Positions 44,899 to 57,100 of a stretch of DNA of 64,000 bases are shown here, one piece after another. The stretch covers positions 93,397 to 157,396 of the forward strand of contig JADLZK010011575.1 of NCBI GenBank assembly GCA_015847255.1, in the 5' to 3' direction. The translations under genes were made by a program, and so were the position numbers. Source of the DNA: Hyparrhenia diplandra. Lineage: Eukaryota > Streptophyta > Magnoliopsida > Poales > Poaceae. The notes beneath the pieces were generated by a model. It did not search any database. It was not told where the DNA came from and worked only from the letters and a program-made list of their open reading frames with translations. Every line of letters begins with the position of its first letter. The first letter of the stretch is position 1.

Positions 44899-45042
44899 GG
44901 CCTCAATGGGGTTTCAATAGGGTGCCACATTAACTTTTTTTTGAAACCGGGAGGAGAGAGAGGGGAAAAGTTTCATCATGGTGAAACTCTCTAGCGTTGT
45001 TTCCAACACCTATGAAACCGTATGAAACTCGCAATGAGAACC
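44899..45042. mobile_element. MITE-like element with imperfect inverted ends
   Basis: It starts 'ggcctcaatggggtttca' and ends 'gaaactcgcaatgagaacc'. The two ends are imperfect reverse complements. The interior has further GTTTCA/TGAAAC pairs. The target duplication is not clear. Confidence 0.4.
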
Positions 45043-45049
45043 TCCATTG

Positions 45050-46314
45050 TGTTGCTCCATGCGGGAAGAGAGAAAAGGGAGGGAGAGGTCGTGGGACCCA
45101 CAAGTCTACATGCTAAGAGAAGGAAGAGGCCGGTCCCAAGCTAGCAAAGATCGACCCGCGCGAGACCACCGCTAGGTAAATGCTACGTGCACCTAGAAAT
45201 CGTACATGGAGGAACGAAAACTACATTTTTCAAGCTTCATAAAATTCCCAAAAAATATAAATAAACTATTACGGCAAAGAGCTTAATCGTTGTGCAACAG
45301 TTCAGTTAGGCTCGCATGAAGTGCTTTGCGGCGATTCACGCTCGTCCAGCCGCCGAGGCAGCGGCCGCCGCCGAAGTCGTCTTTCGATCTCCCGCGAACA
45401 CCTCTCGAGCACCGCCGCCATCGGATCGGCGGGGCGCGCGTTCGCCTCTAGAGCGTAAGAGCGTGAACGCATCGGCCAGCCGCTTGCCCCGAAGTCGGGC
45501 GGCTTGTTTCAGCTTGTCGAGAGGCGGCGAGACGCTGTCGCGGCCTTCCACAAACACGGTAGACATGCTCGCTCCGGGCACGCCCTCCCGGGTTGCCGAC
45601 CTAGGCAAGCTTGCCGATGAGACTCGCACGAGTAGTACAAATGCCCCCAGCCCGGCCGTAGACCCATCGAGACAAGACCCGGTCCAGCCGGATGCTCCGT
45701 CCTACTGGGTCGCAAGACGCCGCTTTCATCCGCAAAAGGTGGCCCGCAGATTGAAGAGGTCCTCCATAGGATGCTTTGCATGCATGGCGACGATGCATCG
45801 CAAGCTCCACAAGCAAGTGCTCGAAATGTTCTCCATGGCGTAAGCGGCACGGTGGGGGCTTTTTTTGCTAGAAGCTAGTAGCTCGAGCGGCGGGGAGGTG
45901 GGAGGTGAACAACGGTTGTGTGGCGCTCGGTTGGAGAGTAGTAATAACTAGAGGTATTCCAGCGTTGCGCTGTCGCGGTAGAAAGGGGGTATTATATTGT
46001 TAAAGGATTGAATTGTGTAATCACTAAAATTATCTCGCAAAAAGATTATTTAATCTTATGTTTAAACTCTAAGCTAAACCAATATTGAATAGAAATATTT
46101 AGATATGTTGGACAGGTGACCACTTCTCGGTAATGCAATAAAACATATATATAATAATTTATTTGAGGAAATCCTTGGTATGTTTTAATCCCGTTTAACT
46201 TTGTCCTTCACGTCATATCCCCGCGTGTTGACACGGGTATGAACGAGAAATCTAGTACGTATAAGTTAGAATATTACTATCACACCCTCCTATTCTCTCT
46301 TTTTTTTCTTTTTT

Positions 46315-46351
<37 letters not shown>

Positions 46352-46615
46352 GTCGCTGCTCTCTTCCCCTCACCCCCCTGCTTCGCTCTTCACTTTTCTC
46401 TCTCCCTTTCTTTTCTCTCGGCTACACTACACGGCAGACGAGCGTGGACCGACGGTTGAAGGCATCCAAGGCCACGTCTTTGTGGGCTGCGGGCAAATGG
46501 TCGCACGCCATATTTCCCCAAGGGCCCACCTGTCATTGAAACCTCTCACTTCTCCTTGCTAGCATGGACATGGTCCAAAGAGGAATACGTAGAGACAGAG
46601 AAGAGTGTGGGGGAT
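45050..46615. repeat. Large duplicated unit, copy 3, part before the Gypsy element
   Basis: It matches 3,045-4,660 in direct orientation, including G, the AT-rich tail, a (CT)n tract and the leader segment up to 'agacagagaagag'. The Gypsy LTR starts at 46,616. Confidence 0.75.
45310..45845 (-). other. GC-rich conserved segment G, copy 5
   Basis: The plus strand is open for 175 codons (45,316-45,843), but the conserved motifs are on the minus strand: 'MSTVFVEGRDSVSPPLDKLK' near 45,565-45,510, followed by 'LADAFTLLRSRGE', in a 97-codon frame (45,629-45,336). The 'KHPMEDLFNLRAT' element near 45,780-45,740 is in a different frame. Of all copies, this one preserves the VFVEG-to-LLRSRGE stretch best. 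Confidence 0.4.
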
Positions 46616-47077
46616 AAACCCCTATCCCCTCACGGGTCACTTTGGGTTAGGCCTCTCGGGCCGCCCAGACGGCGGATTAAAGCCCTTGGCGATAGAAGAC
46701 CGAGATTATCGGAGATTACGGCCTAAACTTGGTCGCCAAGATAGTTCCCTAGTATAGTTCAATCGTAATCACTATACACTTTCCTATTGTAACCGATCAG
46801 ATAGCTCTTGTCGGGACATATCCGACTGTGAACCCCGCTCCCTGACTATATAAGGAGAGCGGGATCCCCCGAGGGACGAGATAATTCTCAATCAATCAAT
46901 ACAACTAAGCAGACGTAGGTTTTACGCCATCAAGGCGGCGAACCCGGGTAAAACCCGTGTATTTTGTCCTTCGCCGTTCTCGCTTAACGCCTCGTTAGCC
47001 GCCTCGCGCATCCCTAACCGCTCAATCTACTAGCGGGCATACCCCTCGCTAGACTATCGCCGATAGAAACCGACGGC
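46616..47077 (+). repeat. 5' LTR of the Gypsy element (~460 bp)
   Basis: It starts TGTGGGGGATAAACCCC. The end is estimated just before the primer-binding site. It holds a TATA box, a likely transcript start region and 'aatcaatcaatacaa' near 46,888. No second copy exists in the window, so its exact end cannot be aligned. Confidence 0.75.
46845..46854 (+). promoter_or_regulatory. TATA box in the Gypsy LTR
   Basis: ACTATATAAGG about 230 bp into the LTR, followed by GC-rich sequence. This is the normal place for the retrotransposon promoter. Confidence 0.7.
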
Positions 47078-47080
47078 GGT

Positions 47081-47098
47081 TGGCGCGCCGGTAGGGGT
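47081..47098 (+). other. Primer-binding site
   Basis: TGGCGCGCCGGTAGGGGT directly follows the LTR. Tat-lineage elements of grasses usually have TGGCGCGCCAGGTAGGGG here, so one base has been lost. The tRNA it pairs with was not determined. Confidence 0.65.
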
Positions 47099-47113
47099 GT
47101 GCACGAAGACGCC

Positions 47114-48140
47114 ATGGCTAACAAGATGGTGATCTTCCCCGACTCCATGGCGGCCGACCCGATGGAGGACATCCACCTCGACGCCGTCTGAATAACGGCG
47201 CCGTGCTCGGTGTCGACAACCCCCCTACGGCGGATCCAATGCACCGGCAGACTGCCGCAAAGACGCGACCGACTCCAACCCAAGAGCGGGGGCCGCCGGA
47301 CCGATCGGGCTCCCTCATCCGCTTCGTCGCCGTACACACACGCGCTTCGCCCACGACGCCGACAATCTACTCGGCGACTTCGACAAGATCAAGATCGGCA
47401 CGAGTGAGTCTACTCCTTTGGTCGATTCTCGGCACGCCGCTTTTCGCCAACAGAACAACGCCGACCACGAAACAGCCGCCCGACGCTCCTTCGGGGAGAA
47501 ACAGATCTGGTCGAGGGCCTCGCCTTCCCCCGGCCAAGGTCCGGGTCATCACCTCTACTCCCGAGGGGCGGGTTGTCCACTCTCGCCGTCCGCAGTGTCG
47601 ACAGCGGGCTCGGACCGGTCGGAAGACCGCCCCGGACCCTACGACTTCATCGACGCCCAACATACCGCGAGGGCGCCCGCCGAAAAACACGCGACCACAT
47701 CTCGCATGGCTAGGCTCTCTCCGATCCCGGGAGGGCGCCGAGGAGGAGGAAGAAGGCATCAACTCCATGATGGCCGCATCGCCCTCCGACGACCGTCCGA
47801 CGCCACTACTACCGTGCTCCAGATCCGATGGAGCTCGAGATCGGGGCCACGACTACCCGCTTATTCGACCAGTGGTACCGCTCCCTAGGAGACCGCGGCG
47901 GGGGATCTTCGCCGCTGAAGATTCAGCACCCCTCGAGGGGGAAACCAAGAACTCCGCTGCTCGGAGGGACGCAACGCCGATCGAGCCGCCGGCCGACAAG
48001 CGGAGAGGTGACGTTGCGCCAGCTCACCGGCCGGGTGCTACCCGGGCTTTCCCGTTAGCCCGGGGACTCTCCCCGAACTCGCAGCCTCAATTCGACGAGG
48101 TGGCAGGAATCCCGGTTCACAAGACTTTTTAACGTAACAT
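47114..48140 (+). pseudogene. Gypsy gag, N-terminal region
   Basis: The start ATG at 47,114 (MANKMVIFPDSMAADPME) follows the primer-binding site. Further pieces fit the N-terminal region of RIRE2-type gag: 'STPLVDSRHAAF' near 47,410-47,450, 'RIALRRPSDATTTVLQIRWS' near 47,770-47,835, and 'LFDQWYRSLGD' near 47,860-47,890. The open 309-codon frame at 47,203-48,132 is in a different frame for most of its length and is a shadow produced by high GC. At least five frame changes occur. Confidence 0.65.
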
Positions 48141-48759
48141 CGCCACGGCAGCGTTCTCCCGGGCCGCGGCGTAACGCCACAATAGAAGACGCCCCGGGGA
48201 TATATCTACGCCACCCACGCCCGCCTTAATCCCGCCTCAGCTCATTCCCGCGCGCCACGGCCGGCCGTTCGCCGGTGTCATCGCCAGAGGAGTCGCAACA
48301 CCCAGGGCGAGGAGGAGGCATCCCGCACGGGGGGGCAAACCCGCCCCGCCGACGCGACGGAGGCACCATCGGGTGCGGCAGAGCCGGGCGGGGCAAAACG
48401 CAGCCAAGATGGTCGCCAGCAGACACACGGGGTAGTGCGCGGTGCCCGGCCGGTGGCGCTGGTGGGCAACCACCCCGCTGCCCCACCTGTGATCGAAACC
48501 GCCGTCCCCCGACCTCCGTAGCAAAGATTGAGCTCGCCCGAGATGCCCGCTATCAAGATCACCGCAGCCAGCCAGCCCGCCAAGACGCCGAGATCCAGCC
48601 GACATGAAGAGTACAACATGTCCGACGGAACCCGACCGGAACCTCACGATCACGCGATCCGGCCCTACCACCCGTGATCTCCGCAGGTCCGGTGGCCTCT
48701 AGGTTTCAAAGGCACCAACACCCCTCTCAAAGTACACCAACGACCAAGATCCCGAGGCC

Positions 48760-49720
48760 TAGGTCATGATCTACTTAAATTGCGATCGTCGGCCGGAGGC
48801 GGGAAGACGCCATGGCAAACTACTTCCCGATCAGCTCGACCAGCGGCCAACCGCCGCCCCCGCCCTCCCCGAAGGGAGGCTACGCGACGTGGCAAGATGT
48901 CAAAGATATCTTCATCAGCACCTACAAGTCCACGTGCAAGCAATCGGGACAAAGTATGACTCGAGCGTTGCGCCCGGGCCGCAACGAGCCACTCCGGAGT
49001 ACATCCGCCGCTCCGAGGTGCGCCCGACGATCCCGGATATCACCGACGAGGAGTGCATCAACGCATTCACAAGGGTCTCGCCTCCACGGTAACGCCGCAG
49101 CCCAAGAGCTACGGAAAGCTCCACAGTCCAAGATCACCACCATGTCCAAGCCGGGCCGGACGTGGGCGCAGAGGTTCACCGGGCGTGATGAGGCCGAACA
49201 CGCCTTCCACAAAGATTACGGCTACTCGCCCGCCGAGAGTATTCCCCCGTCGCGAGGCTCCTCGTGACGATAAAAAACGGCGGCGACGAAGGCCACGATA
49301 ACCGCCGCCCGACGACTCCCGCGATGTCTGGCCGCCGGGAGGAGGGTCGCGCAACTATCGCGAAGCCGCCGTGATCGGAACCATCGGGGAGGTGGTGTCA
49401 ACAATGTCAAGACCGGTGGCAAGAAGAAGGCGCTCAACCGGCGAGATCCGATCCAAAGCTTCTACACGGCAAGTGCCCCGACACCGACTTGAACCATAGT
49501 CCGGCAGAGTGCTCCGGGCACTTCAATGCCGAGTATGAGAGCGAATGCAAAGCTCAAGATCGCCGACGAGCAACCGAAGGGAAGCACCCAAAGTTGCCCG
49601 CAACAACAGGTGAAGAAGAGCCGGACGAGGACGCCGATCCTAGGCACCGCTACCGCGCCGAAGACGCCGTCATTCACACGATCTTAGGTGGACACACTAC
49701 GGCCGAGGTGGGCGGGATCG
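48760..49720 (+). pseudogene. gag: Gypsy gag, capsid (Retrotrans_gag) and nucleocapsid region
   Basis: 'MANYFPI' at 48,812, then 'WQDVKDIFISTYKSTCKQ' (about 48,890-48,945) and in other frames 'YIRRSEVRPTIPD' and 'ECINAFTR' (about 48,990-49,075). This is the Retrotrans_gag core that assembles the particle. A cysteine-poor nucleocapsid segment, 'KCPDTDLNHSPAECS' at about 49,470-49,515, follows, and basic linker sequence comes between. Several single-base frame changes break it. Confidence 0.8.
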
Positions 49721-50450
49721 CAAGATCTCCGCCCGTAATGTCCTCGACCGGCCAAAGACTTCCGAGGGGGTCATGGACCCGATATGGCCTACCTTCTCCG
49801 AGCGGGTCATAACCTTGGCCGTGACGACCGCTGGTGTAACAACCCGCACCCGGCGGCGATTCCCCGGTCCTCGACCGTGATCGGCGCCCGCGCTTCGAGA
49901 AGGTCCTCATCGACGAGGGAGCGCTCGAACATCTTTGTTCGGGAGCCCGATGAAAGCCCCGACATCACGGCGACGACCTCAAGCCATACGAGCACCCGCG
50001 TTCCTGGGGATCCTCCCGAGGAGAGTCGCCAACCCTCTCGGGCGGTGACGCCGCGGTGCGGTTTGGCGACGCTTGGCACCATTGCATCCAAGACATGAAT
50101 TCGGCTGCCGCCGACTTTCGAGTCATCGCACCATGCCATCATCGGACGCCGGGATTGACCAAGCTCATGGCGGTCCCAAGACTACGGCTACCTCATCCTC
50201 AAGATCCCCACGGAGAAGGGGTCCTCACATGCAGGGCCAATGTACATATGGCCTATGTATGAGAAGGAGGGCCTCGACAAGCGGGAGTTCATCCTCCCGC
50301 CGGTCCCGTAAGAGGAGGTGATCAAGAACGCAAAGAAGATGAACCCCTCCGACCTCGAGATACCCGAGGAAGAGCGGACGAAGAAGACCACCAAGCCATC
50401 GGATACCAAAGACATCCATCGGGTGGAAGGAGACCCGTCCAAGACGATTT
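49721..50450 (+). pseudogene. Gypsy aspartic protease region
   Basis: The catalytic loop, normally DGGS in this group, reads 'VLIDEGALEH' (about 49,900-49,930), so D is kept but the loop is altered. Downstream pieces fit the family: 'FGDAWHH' (50,060), 'LAKLMAVP'-like 'LTKLMAVP' (about 50,155), 'PTEKGVLTCRANVHMAYV' (about 50,210-50,262) and 'EEVIKNAKKM' (50,310-50,340). The enzyme cleaves the polyprotein. Frame changes and the altered loop make it inactive. Confidence 0.75.
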
Positions 50451-50744
50451 AAGATAGGCGTGAATCTTGACCAAATAGGAAGACGCGCTCGCTCGGGTTC
50501 CCGAGGGATAACGTGAGCATTTTTGCGTGGAAACCCGCCGATATGCCCGGAGTACCCGGAGCCGGATCGAGCACCGCCTACGCAGTCAAGCCGACGCCAA
50601 GCCGCGGCGCCGTAAAATACGCCGCTTTAATAAAGAAAATCCGCCGCCATTAAAGCGTATAACTAGATTGCTAGCCGCTGGCTTTATTCGCTAAGTGTAT
50701 CATCCCGACCGGGTAGCTAATCCGGTCCTTGTAAGAAAGAAGAA

Positions 50745-51300
50745 TAATGAATGGAGGATGTGCGTTGATTATACCGATCTCAATAGGGCTTGCCCTAAAG
50801 ACCCCCCCTTCGCCTCCCGCGCGATCGATCGACGTTGTCGACTCCACCGCAGGTTGCGAGCTCCTTAGCTTCCCGGATTGCTATTCGGGCTATCATCAAA
50901 TCGCCCTCGCAGTCGAAGACCGGAGAAGACTTCCTTCATCACTCCGCTTGGCGCCCACCGCTATACTACCATGTCGCTCGGCCGAAGAACGCCGGCGCCA
51001 CCAACCAACGGGCTATACAGGGCTGCTTAGGGAACCTTATCCCGACCTCGCCAGCTTATGTCGACGACGCCGTGGTGAAAACCCGAGCGCCTCTCCCCGG
51101 GTCGACGATCTTGCAAGGGTCTTCGCCAAGCTTAACGAGTACCAATGGAAACTCAATCCGAAAGTGTGTTTTTGGCGCCCCTCCCAGTAACTTACTCCCA
51201 AGAACATTGTTAGTAGGCATGGCATCGAGCCAAACCCAGAGAAAATCAGCGCCATCATGCGGATGAAGCCGCCCCAAAACGCCAAAGATGTCTAGAAGTT
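50745..51300 (+). pseudogene. Gypsy reverse transcriptase
   Basis: Motifs in order: 'CVDYTDLNRACPKDPP' (50,760-50,808), 'VDSTAGCELLSFPDCYSGYH' (50,837-50,896), 'PKNAGATNQRAIQGCLGN' (50,984-51,037), the catalytic 'AYVDDAVVKTR' (YVDD at 51,057-51,068), and 'EYQWKLNPKVCFW' (51,137-51,175). It copies the element's RNA into DNA. The active-site YVDD is intact, but at least four frame changes separate the motifs. The usual FLD before CYSG reads FPD. Confidence 0.9.
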
Positions 51301-51850
51301 GATGGATGCATGGCAGCCCCGAGCCGTTTGGCCGCACGGCTCGGCAAGAAGGGACCGGCTGTTCTTCAAACTCCTTCTACTGAGAAGCTTTCGTGTGGAC
51401 CAACGAGGCTCAAGAGGCCTTCAACGGCTTCAAGAAGTTTCTCACCACACCTCCGGTATTGGTGGCCCCGAACGACGCTGAGAGACCATATCGCTTCTAC
51501 ATCGCAGCGACCAACCAATCGGGTGGTTAGTACCGCTTTTGGTTGTCAAGCGGAAGAAGGGCACGTATACCCCATCCAACGGCCGGTCTATTTCGGGCTT
51601 GCCGAGGTCCCGAACGACTCCAAGCAAAGGTACTGCATATACAAAAATTGCTCTATGGGATCCTCATCACGCCCTCGCAAGTCCGCGTCACTACTTCGAC
51701 CTTCACCCGATCACCGTGGTGTTGGACTACCCATTGGGCGACGTCCCGCGAAATAAAGACGCCAATGGTCGTATATGCAAGTGGGCGATCGAGCTCAGCC
51801 TGTTTCACCATTGAATACAAGAATAGGAGTACCATCAAGTCGCAAGCATT
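51300..51850 (+). pseudogene. RT connection and first RNase H domain
   Basis: Pieces in order: 'RLGKKG', 'LLYIAATNQ'-like sequence near 51,490-51,520, 'VYPIQRPVYF' near 51,565-51,600, 'KLLYGILI' near 51,640-51,665, 'HPITVVLDYPLGD' near 51,705-51,745, and 'KSQALA' near 51,838-51,855. It corresponds to the tether/RNase H that removes the RNA strand. Frame changes occur roughly every 100 bases. Confidence 0.8.
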
Positions 51851-51879
51851 GGCGATTTCGTTTGCGAGTGGACGGATCC

Positions 51880-52330
51880 GAGACTCCCCTCGAAGACACC
51901 CGCCGTGAACGCCCGGACAATGTACTTTTGACGGTCGAACATCGATGGTCCCGGGCTGGCGTCTATATCATATCGCCTCCGGGGATACACTCCGGTATGT
52001 CCTCCGGATCCACTTCGGCATCCAACAACGCCGTGGAGTATGAGGCTGCCCTTCACGCCCGTATTACTATCCGGCTTGGGATTCACCGATCGCAAGTGTT
52101 TGGTGACTCAAAGATTGGTAATCAAGCAAGTCAATAAAGATTGGGATTGCAAGAGTGAGAAGATGGATGCATATGTGGCGGCCATAAGAAAGTTGGAAGG
52201 CAAATTCTACGGGCTCGCCTTTGATCACGTGGTTCGGGGACTACAACCAAGCCGCCGATGAACTTTCCAAGCTCGGCTCTTCTCGGGCAAAGATACCCCG
52301 GGCGCCTTTTTGTCGAAGATCTTTGAAACC
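51880..52330 (+). pseudogene. Second RNase H-like domain (aRNH-type), Tat lineage
   Basis: The first catalytic segment 'TMYFDG' is disrupted by one extra T at about 51,920-51,934. The rest is clear: 'SASNNAVEYEAALHARITI' (52,017-52,072), 'DSKIGNQ' then 'VNKDWDCKSEKMDAYVAAIR' (52,127-52,186), and 'NQAADELSKLGSSRAKIP' (52,243-52,296). A second RNase H after the first is a known trait of Tat-lineage elements. Confidence 0.8.
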
Positions 52331-52459
52331 AACCATCGGTGATCCCGCGCCCGGCCCTCCACTCGAGATACTGAGCACATCGTCGCCACCCTATCAAATA
52401 CCATTGATGAAGATTGGCGAGTCCCAATAATCAAATATCTCGTAGGGAGGCTCGTGTTT

Positions 52460-53640
52460 AAGACATGACGGAACAAGAGCGACTCATCGCGGTAAGTAAG
52501 AATTATGTCCTAGTCGACGGTTTCCTTATGCGGAAGAGTATCGGAGACCGGGTCCTACAGAAGTGCATCTCCGGGGCAGATGGTATAAAGTTGCTCGACG
52601 AAATCCATGGTGGGATCCGTGGGAATCATGCGGCTTCTCGAACCCTAGTCGGAAAGGCGTTCGAGCAGATTCTACCGCCGACGGGCGATTGCCGTCGATA
52701 ACACCCGGTGCGGCATTGTGAGAAGTGTCAATTCTTCGCGGCACGAGATGTGCCAAAGCACATGAGCTCCGCACTATACCCGGGAAGATGGCCTTTCTCG
52801 TCTTCGGGACTTGACGCTATTGGGCCTTTCAAAGCAGCCCGGTGGTTTCAAGTGGATATTCGTTATGGTCGACAAGTTCTCCAAGTGGATCGAATATCTC
52901 CCTCTCGTCGACGCCAACCAATACAAAGCCGTCGAGATGTTGGATGAGGTGGTCCATCGTTTGGCATCCCCGACTCCATCATTACCGATCCGGGCAAAAC
53001 ACATTTACGGGCGGTCATTTTGGGATTATTGTGAAGACAAAGGCATCCGGGTGAAATATGTGCGTCGCCCATCCTCGCGCCAATAGGCAGGCCGAGCAAG
53101 CCAACGGCATGATATTAGAAGCATTTATGAAGGCGACTCTTCCGGCGGATGGGAAATTTCCGGCCGATGGCTTAAAGAGCTACCGCCGCCGATGCGGGGA
53201 CTACGTGCCCAACCCACCCGTAGTACGTGTATCCCCATACTTCATGGTGTTTGGTTCGAGGCGTCCTCCCTACCGACATCGCTTTTCGCTCTCCTCATGT
53301 CGAGAATTATAATGAAGACACTTCGATGCCACTCGAGAAGATGAGCTTGTCGCTTAGAGGAAACCCCCCCGCAATGCCGCACGCTGAATGCTAAATACCT
53401 TGAGGGCGCTCAAGATATTACAATCGCAATGTACGTGGAAGAGCCTTTGCGGTTGGCGACTGATCCCGGAAGGAAGCGTAAGAGCGCATACAAGATGGGA
53501 TCTCATTGGGAAGGCCCTTTCAAAGTTAAAGAGGTTACCCGCCAGAGCATAGCGGTTGATGACCATGGAAGATGTCGACGCCCCCAACTCCCGGAACATT
53601 GAGCACCTCGACGATTTTTCCCGTAATCTCGGGGACTCAG
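52460..53640 (+). pseudogene. Gypsy integrase
   Basis: The HHCC zinc site is present: H at 52,606 and 52,627 ('HGGIRGNH'), C at 52,717 and 52,726 ('CEKC'). The catalytic triad is D at 52,813 ('GLDAIGPFK'), D at 52,987 ('IITD') and E at 53,094 ('QAEQANG'). The last two are about 35 residues apart with one frame change. A C-terminal 'WEGPFKVKEV' piece lies near 53,505-53,540. It inserts the cDNA in the host genome. A stop after 'GDCRR' (about 52,699) and several frameshifts break it. Confidence 0.88.
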
Positions 53641-54190
53641 AAGCCGCCTTGTATCGTTTTTACTTTTTCTGTCGCATATTAATAAAGTTTATTGGAGTAT
53701 GTTGACATGGTTATATTTTTCTTTCTACCGACATAGTAATTTATTTCCATGCTCGACTACACTCTTAAGTCACTAGACCCCCTAGAACCGTCTCTCGTAC
53801 TTGGTCGCTTCACGATGCATGGATGGTGTACTCCCCCAAGATAGATCGACGACCGCGGATGACTCCTTACCATAGTCGAACAGCCCAATAGCTTGCCTCG
53901 AGCATCGCGTCTCCTTGCCGCGCTATACCTGGGCGCAGTAAGGCTAGGGATCGGGCGTCTACCATAAGTGACCCCCTTCTCGTCTTCGGTCTACACTTCA
54001 TCGTCTACCATAATCGTATGCATGCTAAAAACGATTGTGAGATAAAAACAAAGTATTAAGCTAATTATGCCACCCACATCCCGGGGCGTGGCTCGCTAAA
54101 TTCCCAAGTGTTTTTTCTTGCTTTTTCACTAAGCGTTTCTTGCTACAGCCAAAAGAAGCAAAGTATCATGCCCGGGGCAACTTCACCCAG
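53641..54190 (+). other. Region between pol and the antisense gene
   Basis: It is non-coding in all frames. An AATAAA-like 'attaataaagtttattgg' lies near 53,678-53,695, which could serve the pol transcript. The rest is moderately GC-rich. Confidence 0.5.
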
Positions 54191-57100
54191 ACTTTACCTT
54201 TCAAACGGCTCACAGAGTGGATTCATCTCATCGGCAAGTGTTGTCGCCGCCCGTCGCCCGCCTCGCCGCAGTTTAGCGCACCGGCCTCCGTTGTCCCGAG
54301 TGCGTAGCCTAGGCGACGCGCTCAACCGCACCTCGGGATGATGGAGGCGGCGCCACCGCCGAGCATGTCGAGCCGTGTCACGAGTAGCTTTGGCGGGTGA
54401 ACTCCATGAAGTTTGCCCAGCCGCCGCCGACCGTTGCTCCATGTTCCGGGCGCCGGTTGGCGGCGCCCTCCGGATTGGCCCCGCCAACCGCGTAGCCATG
54501 GATGGCATCGAGGACTGGCCCGACACCTTGTAGGAGACTTTGTGTGCGATTCCTCCATAGAGCATATCCAGCCTCGATCGTGAATCCGATGGCGGAGGTC
54601 GCGCGCGTCGCCGCCAAAAAAATATACGGTAAGCACAAATTGTTCACATAGTTTTTTGAGCGTGTATTATTCTACGGCATAAGGGTATACCATCACGATC
54701 GGCGGTGGTATTCGAGCTCCTCGTGCAGCTCACCTGCCGGTTGGTTCGCCATCACCACCCGCCGCACGCAGGTCTCAATGGACGCTTCATGCTCTGCAAG
54801 GTATCATAAAACCGCCATTTTAATCATTTTTATTACTAACCGTTCTTGCAAAGATGTCTTCAGATCGACTATTCAAGCAATCATTGTACATACCAAGTAT
54901 TTGGGTTTGGGCCTCATGGTGTGTGCCGCTCCCCTGGCGATGAGTTCCACGCGCTCCTCCTCCGGGGCGCTTGCGGTCGGCGGCAAGCCAGCGGCGCGTC
55001 CCTCTTCAAGGGCCTTACCCTCCCCGGGCAACCCGGCGGCCTCGCGATCTAGACGGGTTCGCTCAACTTCAAGGACTTCACGATCGGGCGGCCGTGCCGC
55101 CCTCTCCCCGTGCAAAGGCGTGGCGCTAGGCGTCGCCGTTGCCGGCCAACAGCGGTCCCTCTCGATCGCGAGCACCGCTCGCTCCTCATCAAGACGGTCG
55201 CGCGCTCGGGAGAGCTCATCCCGCGCCTGTCGGCCTCAAGCAGGCGCCCGGCACCGCTCAAGCTCTTCGTGCAATTGGCGGATTTCCTCGTTACGGATAT
55301 GCTACACAACAACATGCAATCACGGGATGTCCATGGCATTATCACAATTGCAAAACAAGGTGGTCGAGTACTTACGCCAAGCGCGGCCGGCTCCCTCTTC
55401 TACTTGGCGGGCTATGCGGGTTGGCTCGTCCTCCTCTTCAACCTCGGGCCAATCTTGCTCCACTTGGGGTTCGAGACTTGGCGGCCTCGTACCATCCCTC
55501 CGCCTCCTCCATCTCTTGGTCCTCACCCAAGATCCGGATGTCGCCAGAGGGGATTCAGGGCGGATGACCACGGGAGCGGCCTCCCGGCCCGGTGCCACCG
55601 ATGCTCGGGGCGTCGTCGACCCGCTCTTGGTGCACCCGGTGCCCCGCCATCTCTTTGCGGCTCCTCCGGTCCGGAGCATCTTGGACCGCCACGTCCCACT
55701 TTGGGGACTCCCCGAGGCGGCTGCGCCGGGCGGCCGCCTCGCCTTGCCGTGGGGCGTCTACAAGAACCGGCATCCGCGACAGGCTCGATGATGGGCCCCG
55801 CACCAAGAACATGATTCACACATACATACATAGTGTTAGCGATCACGCACGACAAGAAGTGTACTTACACATTGGCAAAGCGCGGACCACCGGAGGCGAC
55901 CTCGAGCTACCACCACCGCGGCCTCCTCCACTCAGGCGGCGCCGACACATCACCGTGTGGCCCGGGTGCCCTTGGTAGATCAACTCGAACGATCGGTGTT
56001 TTATCTCCCCGGGTTCTTTGCGCTCAAAGATGTGACGATCGGCCGATGTATCCTCACTCGAGGACCGGATAACACTCGAAGGATACTTACAAAGGCGGTT
56101 GATTCAACAAAGGCTTGGAGTTCTTCATCGGCAAGAAAATCATCATCATACGTAGCCGTGTCATGACGGGGCGGCCGTCCCCTGCCGTCACCTTCTGCGG
56201 ATGACCTCCGGTTCCGATGGGCTCTCGCAGGACGCTTGCCGCGAGCCCAAGCACTCTCCCCCGCTACCTCCAGCGCCCGGGCGCCGCTGGTGCGGGGCAC
56301 GGGACGGCGGCGTTCACCAGAGCGCGGGCGCGAACGACGGCAGCCTCCTCGGGTGACAGGCTGAAGTACCGGCTGCGTGTCATCCCATGGATCTGCAGCA
56401 ATCATCGACGATAAAGACAGTTGCAATCTATAGCAGTGCACAACAACACAATTTGGACTACACTCACCAGCGGTGGCGGGTTCCCGGCGCAGAAGGTGGG
56501 CACCGTGCACGGATCGTGCGGTACCCCGGCCGTCAGCAGAATCTTCGATACCCGCTCCCGGGACCTCTACCGACGACAGAACTCCGCCGACTCGCGGGTG
56601 GGATCATTTAGCCGGTGTACGAAACCAGGGATGATCCCTCCGCTTGAGTGGTCTGGATCCGGCGCTCCACGAACACGTGAGCAAGGTCGATGCCGCCCAC
56701 ATGCAAGTCATTCATCATCGCCAGCAGCTCCCTCACACGCGGCATGTCGGCGGCGGCGGGCTCTTCATTCCAGCTTGCCCGTCTCACCGGGACACGGGTG
56801 GGATCGGCCGGAATTGGCACCTCCGATCGCGGGGTAGTAAAACCACCGCGTATACCAACGAGGCACATTCGCTGGCGCCGGTGTCGTAAACCGGCTTGCT
56901 CGCTTGCCCCGGAGTTTCACAAACACGCCACGGCTACCCGTGATCCCTTAACCCCCTTCATCCCAACATAGAAGAAGTACTTCCACAAGCTAAGGTTGGG
57001 GAGAATGCCGAGGCAACACTACGTAGCGTGATGAAGACGGCGATGTCGAGGATGGTGTTCGGTGGCAGTGGCGAGCCGGAGGCCGTAGAGCACCAGAGCT

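Noticed and set aside
47203..48132. 309-codon plus frame, the second longest in the window
   Set aside because: It overlaps the Gypsy gag N-terminal region in a different frame for most of its length, and is GC-driven and arginine/proline-rich. The family-like residues are found in the other frames.
54778..55791. 337-codon plus frame, the longest in the window
   Set aside because: It lies opposite the antisense gene. Its serine/arginine-rich composition is what the complement of the coiled-coil region would give. Conserved family residues are on the minus strand.
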